From: Alangreenwoodia sp964438605 | GTDB lineage: Bacteria; Bacillota; Clostridia; Peptostreptococcales; Anaerovoracaceae | Reading direction: 5' to 3' | DNA length: 28,097 nt | Assembly: GCA_964438605.1 (NCBI GenBank) | Contig: CAYTKT010000027.1 | Location: 1-28,097, forward strand | Shown here: one piece after another, positions 23,801 to 28,097 of the stretch | Numbering within the stretch: the first letter of the stretch is position 1 | Layout: every line of letters begins with the position of its first letter | Position numbers and translations under genes: made by a program | Notes under the pieces: model-generated | Databases searched by the model: none | Told to the model about the DNA's origin: nothing | What the model saw: only the letters and a program-made list of their open reading frames with translations

Positions 23801-26571
23801 AATTCACCGTCCCAGGTCCTTACCGGCAGCGAGGCGATGACGTCGCTCTCGTAGTCGATTTGCTCCGCCTTGCGCTTAAACGTGACTTTGGCTATATTCT
23901 CGTCCTCGGCGTAAAAGCCCTCCCGCGACACGGTCATCTCAAAATTCGGGTTGACCTCGGCGTGGTCCAGTTCCCATGTGCTGATGTTGTTCAGGTCCAT
24001 CTCCATGGTCACTTCTTGGATCTTCGAGATGTCCGTGGCCTGCACGTCCATGTAAAAAACACTGTGGATAGGGATTTGATCTTTATACTTGTTTTTCTCT
24101 GACGGCACAAGCTGCACCGTCGCCGCGTTACCGGAACTGATGGTGAACCGCCGGGTGGCGTTGGTGGTGTTGCCGGACTTGTCGGAGATGTACAGTTTCA
24201 GGGTGTGCTCACCGGGAGCCAGGGTTGCGGGTTCCGTGACGATGGTGCCGTCTTGCACGCTGGCGACGATCTCTCTGCCGTCAATGTACGCCTCGGCGCT
24301 TCCCACATTGATCCCGTAGTTTCTGCCCTCGGCGGCGTCGGACACGGGCGCGGTGAAGCTGACGGTATTCGTGTCGCCAAAGTCATAGGGTTCCTCTCTC
24401 GTCAGAACGCCGCCGGAATCCGCATCCGTCACATTCCCGATGACGGGCATGGTTCGGTCGTCATGAACGGTGGCGTAATCCACCGTGTAAGAGTCGACAT
24501 AGTATGTCAGCTTATTGTTGACCGACATGATGGGGTCCATCCCGCTTGTCTGTCCCCACAGCATGACACTGAACCATCTTGGATTGATATACAAATCCTG
24601 ACCCGCAAAATCGGACAGATCCATATAGACATAACACCAACGCCCCTCATCATAGTTGACGCCCTCTCTGCTGTTTCCTGCCGTAGTTATGCCACTAAAT
24701 GTTCCCTCAGAGTTCTTACTCAGCGCCCTTATCTGAACCTCCGTCCATTCGTCCTCATCGGGGATCCAGATCCAGTAGCCTATGCCTGTAGCGTCCTTAA
24801 GCGAAAAGCTGGTGTCGTTGCTTTTCGTATTGTCACTCACGACTGTCTGCCAGACGCCCGCGCCGATTGCGGTGCTCTGAAGTTCTGAATAATCAACAGT
24901 GATCTTCAGAGAATGTGATCCGTCATGTACCATGCCGTTCTGATTGTCAACGATTCCCGCCGTCATTCCGATTTCGCCACTATACTTCCCCAAATCAATT
25001 ACAAAATTGTCGCTGTCCTTCGGGTTCTCAAAGTCATAGACTGTGGTCGTCCCGCTGCCCTCCACAAACTTGAACGCGGCGGTGTCATCTGAGATGCCAT
25101 CGAAATTCGTTTTTGCCGTAAACGTCGCGCTCGCTTGCAAACCGTTTGTCTTGTTCGCGGCGGTAAAAGTGGTAAAATCAAATTTGCCCGCCGTCGCGGG
25201 ATCGACGGACAAAGTCACGTCGCCCTTGTGGAACGCGACATCGTGCTCCGCCGTCACATCCCCTTGCCCGTCCTTTTCCTCGTATTTTACGTTGAAATCC
25301 AGATCGAATGTCTCACCGTAAGGTGCGGCGTAGGATTCGCGCTTAAACTCAAACTTCGTCGGCTTGACCACATGGATAGTCGCGCTGCCCGCGACCTCGC
25401 CCTCATACATCATCTGGATCTGGACTTCCCCCTCTTTTTGCCCGTTGGAGGTAAATGTTGCTCCGGAGGAGTCGCCGTCCACCGTGCCATATGAGTCGTC
25501 ACTCAACTGCCATGTGACGTCCTCCGGGACGTCGACCGGCGCGCCCGCCGGGTTGACGCCCTTGGCAGTCAGGTTTACCGTACCGCCGGGGGTGATGTAT
25601 TCATTGTCCGCAGTGAGGGCGGCGTGGTCGAACCTCTTCTCCGACACATAGGTGGACGCCACGTAGAGCGATGTGCCCACGGCCCGGGGATAGCCGTCGC
25701 AGGGCCTGTTCTGAACCCGGTAGGTGCTCTCCCCCTCCGAGCGGGAGACATAGGTAGACGAGCCGCCGCCGTCCAGGTTGAAGGCGTCCTTGCACCCGGC
25801 TCCTTTCAAAATCTCCGCAAGCTCGTACATATCGCACCCCTCGGAGTACGGAGCCTGTTTGCCGTCCACCACCAGCATGACCACGTCGCCGTCTTCTTTT
25901 ACGCCAATGGCGGTTCGGGCGTTGTTGTCAGGCGTTCCGGATGTACTCCAGTCCTTGGCGACGATATCGTTCTCTTTTACAAGAGGATTGATGAACATGC
26001 CGATTGCCTCTACAATGGGGTCTTCGGAACTCATAGCGTCATTATATGCCTGATCATCCCAGCCGATAAATGCCTTCCCGCTCTTTCGGACGGCAAAAAA
26101 CGACTGGCTGGCGCTTGGTTTGTTTATCACTTCGCCTCCCGACACCAGTATGTAGCTATTGGATTCACCGCTGGACATATTGTACCCGGTGCCGTTGATG
26201 CCGCCCACGATGGTGAAATTCGGGTCGTCCGCGTGATTTTTTTGCGCGGCGTCCATCTGTTTGCTGACTTCCTGAAGGCCGTACTGGCCATGTTGATAGG
26301 CCTCCCAGTCGTTATCTTTGAAGTTGAGGCAGATGCGGTTGCGCCCGCCCTCGGTGTCCACCGTCATGGTATAGTAAACCATTTGCTGCTGATTGTACTT
26401 TTTCCGCACCGTGGCAATCGTCTGCTCAACACCGGGGGCAATGGCGGACTCGTCCCTGTCCAGTGCGATGAACCCACGGTCCATCGTCGCCGCATCCGCT
26501 TCAGTTGTCGCCGCCGGGACCATGGTCAGCAGCAGAACCAGAGTGACACAAAACGATAGAAATTTCTTCAT
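20878..26571 (-). CDS. Giant SLH-anchored surface protein with NAGPA (phosphodiester glycosidase) domain
   Basis: A 1,897-residue exported protein. A signal peptide covers about residues 1-28. The NAGPA-type domain (about 95-310) has NNARTAIGV, MLVVDGKQ and the FNLDGGGSSTY signature near 270; this family includes phosphodiester glycosidases that uncap GlcNAc-phosphate sugars. An Ig-like stretch follows, then a beta-rich region (500-700), another Ig-like domain (705-815) and a cohesin-like region (820-900). Several CxxC zinc-knuckle-like repeats, a choline-binding-like repeat region (1070-1155), a fibronectin III domain (1330-1420), and DGS/DGT-rich repeats (1530-1605) come next. Three SLH domains (1715-1890) close the protein and bind secondary wall polymer. 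The start has AGAGG ten bases upstream. The middle is more G+C-rich than the left operon. The substrate is unknown. Confidence 0.88.
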   Translation of the reverse strand: MKKFLSFCVTLVLLLTMVPAATTEADAATMDRGFIALDRDESAIAPGVEQTIATVRKKYNQQQMVYYTMTVDTEGGRNRICLNFKDNDWEAYQHGQYGLQEVSKQMDAAQKNHADDPNFTIVGGINGTGYNMSSGESNSYILVSGGEVINKPSASQSFFAVRKSGKAFIGWDDQAYNDAMSSEDPIVEAIGMFINPLVKENDIVAKDWSTSGTPDNNARTAIGVKEDGDVVMLVVDGKQAPYSEGCDMYELAEILKGAGCKDAFNLDGGGSSTYVSRSEGESTYRVQNRPCDGYPRAVGTSLYVASTYVSEKRFDHAALTADNEYITPGGTVNLTAKGVNPAGAPVDVPEDVTWQLSDDSYGTVDGDSSGATFTSNGQKEGEVQIQMMYEGEVAGSATIHVVKPTKFEFKRESYAAPYGETFDLDFNVKYEEKDGQGDVTAEHDVAFHKGDVTLSVDPATAGKFDFTTFTAANKTNGLQASATFTAKTNFDGISDDTAAFKFVEGSGTTTVYDFENPKDSDNFVIDLGKYSGEIGMTAGIVDNQNGMVHDGSHSLKITVDYSELQSTAIGAGVWQTVVSDNTKSNDTSFSLKDATGIGYWIWIPDEDEWTEVQIRALSKNSEGTFSGITTAGNSREGVNYDEGRWCYVYMDLSDFAGQDLYINPRWFSVMLWGQTSGMDPIMSVNNKLTYYVDSYTVDYATVHDDRTMPVIGNVTDADSGGVLTREEPYDFGDTNTVSFTAPVSDAAEGRNYGINVGSAEAYIDGREIVASVQDGTIVTEPATLAPGEHTLKLYISDKSGNTTNATRRFTISSGNAATVQLVPSEKNKYKDQIPIHSVFYMDVQATDISKIQEVTMEMDLNNISTWELDHAEVNPNFEMTVSREGFYAEDENIAKVTFKRKAEQIDYESDVIASLPVRTWDGEFTQEQAKTAWSNKQFFPVDVSVEVDRGEIEYVDGYNPGTLPIFGGGVQVDTELYNFAEVVVPAEGESKTSWHFHDSAHETVDKDENCTEFGYTGREICKTCGSPVVWGTVKPPTGHKYEIGEDGKRTCSVCGAAFTGEYDGKTYEEGEVVSNKWVENSYYVGGKKVTGVYAISEVKDAETGETADRYYDFGEDGVCKNRDGITGFFKKDAKSKDTYYAEGGFLRPGWLYLQPEEIDPNWDDDEKKAHLDVYHVGEDGKVHTDENGQYEKGAAIIVDDQRTCTGNNFIFYTCKGCGAHDQSELLWSKGHVWEDPEHGVYHCTVCGTDGIDIAGAELRTAGLFFTYTGNAIRAKHSLTYNGRLLSIASDRRGHDGLSTFNDNTEIGVATIIVSGRGDFYGEKIGHFEIVPANVTDLTVTGGEGHALTLQWSAPLGAESYDIERLDADGEWQRVVENVADTTYTFTDVEPGSDYGFRVCSRADAPDKTNGGAVRTFYSSQWSNEVVGTLEHDWNEPTAYTPPTCTAEGSVTHTCKTKGCEYHETPLTEVVPALGHSVPEDGWTVTKEPTTTEEGERTGVCGRCGETVTEKIEKLPPVHTGTGGSTAPGNKQDTVTNPDGSVTTTTTKADGTTTKSTKYPDGTVSEKTTDKDGTVTETTKRPDGEVTEKVTQPDGSGMERRTTPEGVTGQVSTNSKGKVTAADVTIPESVKSGFVTAPVEVPAAKSTQEAPEINLKVGSADTGKVEIPVTEFGPGTVAILVHEDGTEEVVRDCTIGENGVILNVEGDVTLKIVERSQNFTDVASGNWASDAVEFVAARELFQGTGNQQFTPEGNMTRGMLVTVLYRLAYEPEAAQVDFGDIDQQAYYSDAVAWAASNGVVTGYSDHAFGPDDDITREQLATILYRYAKNHTAATGQTAALSTFADASQISPYAAEAMSWAVSSGLINGVGNNQLAPEGEATRAQVATMLMRFCENTMK

Positions 26572-26608
26572 AGTATGACTTCCTCTCATCGTAGTCCCAT
26601 TCGCTCAC

Positions 26609-26651
26609 GCTCAAAGGCGGTCGGAGTCGCCCGACCCCGACCGCCATGAGC
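26609..26651 (-). promoter_or_regulatory. Long hairpin between the two SLH genes
   Basis: GCTCA (26609-26613) and GGCGGTCGG (26616-26624) pair with TGAGC (26647-26651) and CCGACCGCC (26637-26645). A second inner GTC/GAC stem closes a GCCC loop. No U-run follows on the minus strand, so it is not a standard terminator. It lies between the 26686 stop and the 26571 start and could be an mRNA-processing or attenuation structure. Confidence 0.5.
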
Positions 26652-26685
26652 ATATCCTATTATGAATTTGTGCCCGGATCCCGCG

Positions 26686-28089
26686 TCAGCTCTCGCAGGT
26701 ATCGGGCTCCCAGACGGCGTAGAGCGTATAGGCTTCTTCAGAGCCGTCTATCGTGAACTGTTCTGTGATAACTTTGTTGCTATTGTTGTGTTCGTCGCGG
26801 GACCAGCCCATGAATCTGTAGTTGCTATTCGTCGGGGTCGTAAGTTTTGTCAGGTTCACAGTGGTCCCCTTCTTAAAGGTAACGGTCATGATTACGTTGC
26901 TGTTGCCGGTGCCGGTGTCACCGTTGTTGCCGCCTTCGCAGCTGCCGGGGTCTCCCACGTCACCGTTCTCGCCGCCGTTGCAGGCGTTGGGGTCGGTGCT
27001 GCCGCCGCTGCCGGTGCCGGCGTTATCACCGCCGTAGCAAGCGCCCACGGGGAAGGTGCCGCCGTTGGCATTGAAGGTAATTGTTGTTTTTTCATATGTT
27101 TCATCTGTGTTATCGTCATCACCCGGGTCCGGGTTCGGATTGACAGGTGGGTTGCTTGGCCTGTGTTTTTCCGGCTCCGGCTCCGGTTCCGGAATCACCA
27201 CATTCTGATTCGGATCGCCCGATACGTCAATGCCGTTGGCCGTGACGTTTTCCACGCCTTCCGCTTTGATCTCCGTGCCGACCGGAGCATTTTCGATGGC
27301 TACATTATCTTTATTGACCTGAACGAGCGCCTGCCCGGTCACATCCTTTAAATCCACTTTGGAAGCCTCGCCAGCGATGATGATTGGAAGATCCGGATCC
27401 GCTTCGCCGGACAGTTTCACGTCATCGGCAACGACCAGGGTGATCTTCCCTTTAACTATCTCAACTGTCTGCCCGTTCTCATAACCGTAGCCGCCGATTA
27501 AGCGATCTAAAACGGTCATCACAGACGCACGGTCAATATCGGTTCCCGGTGCGATATGACGGTCGTCCACTCCGCCGATGACACCCATATTGATGAGTGC
27601 GTTCACATATCCGGATGCCCATCCGGAAACTTCGCCGGCATCGTCAAAGGTCTTCTCGGAACTGCTCTGTTCCTCAATGCCAAGCGCACGAGCAATCATG
27701 ACAAACGTCTGCTCTCTGGTGACGGTCATCCCCGGACTCATGGTATTGCCGCCGGTCCCCTTCAGGATGCCGGCTGCCACGCACTTCGAAACGGCGTCCG
27801 CATACCAGGCACTCGTGTCAACATCTACATAACCGCTGATATTTGCCGTATCTTTCAGACGCAGCAGTCTGGTAAATGCCTGTGCGTTTTCTGCCCGGCT
27901 CATATCTCCATTCGGATTAAATTCTCCGGCGCCGGTGCCTTGCACGACACCCGTGTCACTCCAGCGGTCGATAGAGCTTTCCGCCCAATGGCCGTTGGTA
28001 TCCCCATAGGTTGCCGCAAAGGCAACGGTCGGGGTCAGCGTCAGTACCATAGTGAGTACTAACAGGATGGATACTATTTTTTTCTTCAT
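26686..28089 (-). CDS. SLH-domain surface protein with Flg_new/InlB-type repeat
   Basis: A 467-residue exported protein. A signal peptide spans residues 1-26 (ends VAFAA). Three SLH domains occupy about 28-200 (motifs GHWAESSIDRWSDTGVVQGTG, WYADAVSKCVAAGILKGTG and WASGYVNALINMGVIGG). A beta-rich region (210-300) and a PEPEPEPE / NPPVNPNPDPG linker lead to a Listeria-Bacteroides repeat (TFNANGGTFPVG and FMGWSRDEHN, then YTLYAVWE). A Cys-Gly-Asn-rich insert breaks that repeat. The start at 28089 has AAGGAAAC directly upstream at the window edge. It lies 114 bp upstream of the giant SLH gene on the same strand, so the two may be co-transcribed surface partners. Confidence 0.88.
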   Translation of the reverse strand: MKKKIVSILLVLTMVLTLTPTVAFAATYGDTNGHWAESSIDRWSDTGVVQGTGAGEFNPNGDMSRAENAQAFTRLLRLKDTANISGYVDVDTSAWYADAVSKCVAAGILKGTGGNTMSPGMTVTREQTFVMIARALGIEEQSSSEKTFDDAGEVSGWASGYVNALINMGVIGGVDDRHIAPGTDIDRASVMTVLDRLIGGYGYENGQTVEIVKGKITLVVADDVKLSGEADPDLPIIIAGEASKVDLKDVTGQALVQVNKDNVAIENAPVGTEIKAEGVENVTANGIDVSGDPNQNVVIPEPEPEPEKHRPSNPPVNPNPDPGDDDNTDETYEKTTITFNANGGTFPVGACYGGDNAGTGSGGSTDPNACNGGENGDVGDPGSCEGGNNGDTGTGNSNVIMTVTFKKGTTVNLTKLTTPTNSNYRFMGWSRDEHNNSNKVITEQFTIDGSEEAYTLYAVWEPDTCES

Positions 28090-28097
28090 GTTTCCTT

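Noticed and set aside
22537..24102. 521-codon plus-strand ORF
   Set aside because: It is antisense to the giant SLH gene, opens because of high G+C third positions, and shows no domain or RBS.
26609..26651. Rho-independent terminator between the SLH genes
   Set aside because: The stem is strong, but no U-tract follows on the transcribed strand; kept only as a hairpin.

Overview
The window looks like a draft scaffold from a spore-forming anaerobe of the class Clostridia (Bacillota). The evidence is a conserved maf-radC-mreB-mreC-mreD-PBP2-MinD cell-shape operon, a pro-sigma-K gene, SLH-anchored surface proteins, and strong Shine-Dalgarno sites before nearly every gene. Genus cannot be told from the sequence. 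All genes read on the minus strand except one, an Abi_2-type gene at 9110-10048.

Layout. (1) 1-8475: the 5' end of an AAA-ATPase/DUF1703-type gene at the left edge, then, reading right to left, maf, radC, mreB, mreC, mreD, mrdA (PBP2) and a MinD-like ATPase. No minC or minE is seen, and the signature lysine of the MinD P-loop is arginine. (2) 8476-10850: an A+T-rich plus-strand island. It holds a near-consensus promoter, a short two-hairpin RNA ending in an intrinsic terminator, and then an Abi_2 (AbiD/AbiF) HEPN protein. This is the layout of an abiF-RNA-associated, RNA-linked abortive-infection or toxin-antitoxin locus, and it is the best candidate system here. Downstream lie a 122-bp imperfect palindrome and an 80-bp tandem repeat broken by a 100-N assembly gap. 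(3) 10851-13504: a secreted GH26-like hydrolase with two stalk-type repeats, and sigK, which is split by a one-base frameshift in an A5 run. (4) 13505-20760: a repeat-rich zone. It has two tandem AAA-ATPase/PD-(D/E)XK paralogues that share about 1.1 kb of apparently identical DNA but have different ends. It also has decayed IS200/IS605 remnants (three end-like structures, a tnpA fragment, a tnpB fragment), a predicted papain-like protease, and the C-terminal scrap of a spore-type GH18 enzyme. (5) 20878-28089: two large, more G+C-rich genes for exported SLH proteins. One is a 1,897-residue NAGPA-domain protein with C-terminal SLH repeats. The other is a 467-residue protein with N-terminal SLH repeats and a Cys-Gly-Gly repeat insert.

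How the parts relate. The left operon makes the elongation machinery: MreBCD scaffold, the PBP2 transpeptidase, and a MinD-like positioning ATPase. The right part supplies S-layer-anchored surface proteins. The middle is accessory DNA with defence-type genes and degraded transposons. Coordinates and motifs were read by eye. Family assignments rest on motif recognition, not on searches.
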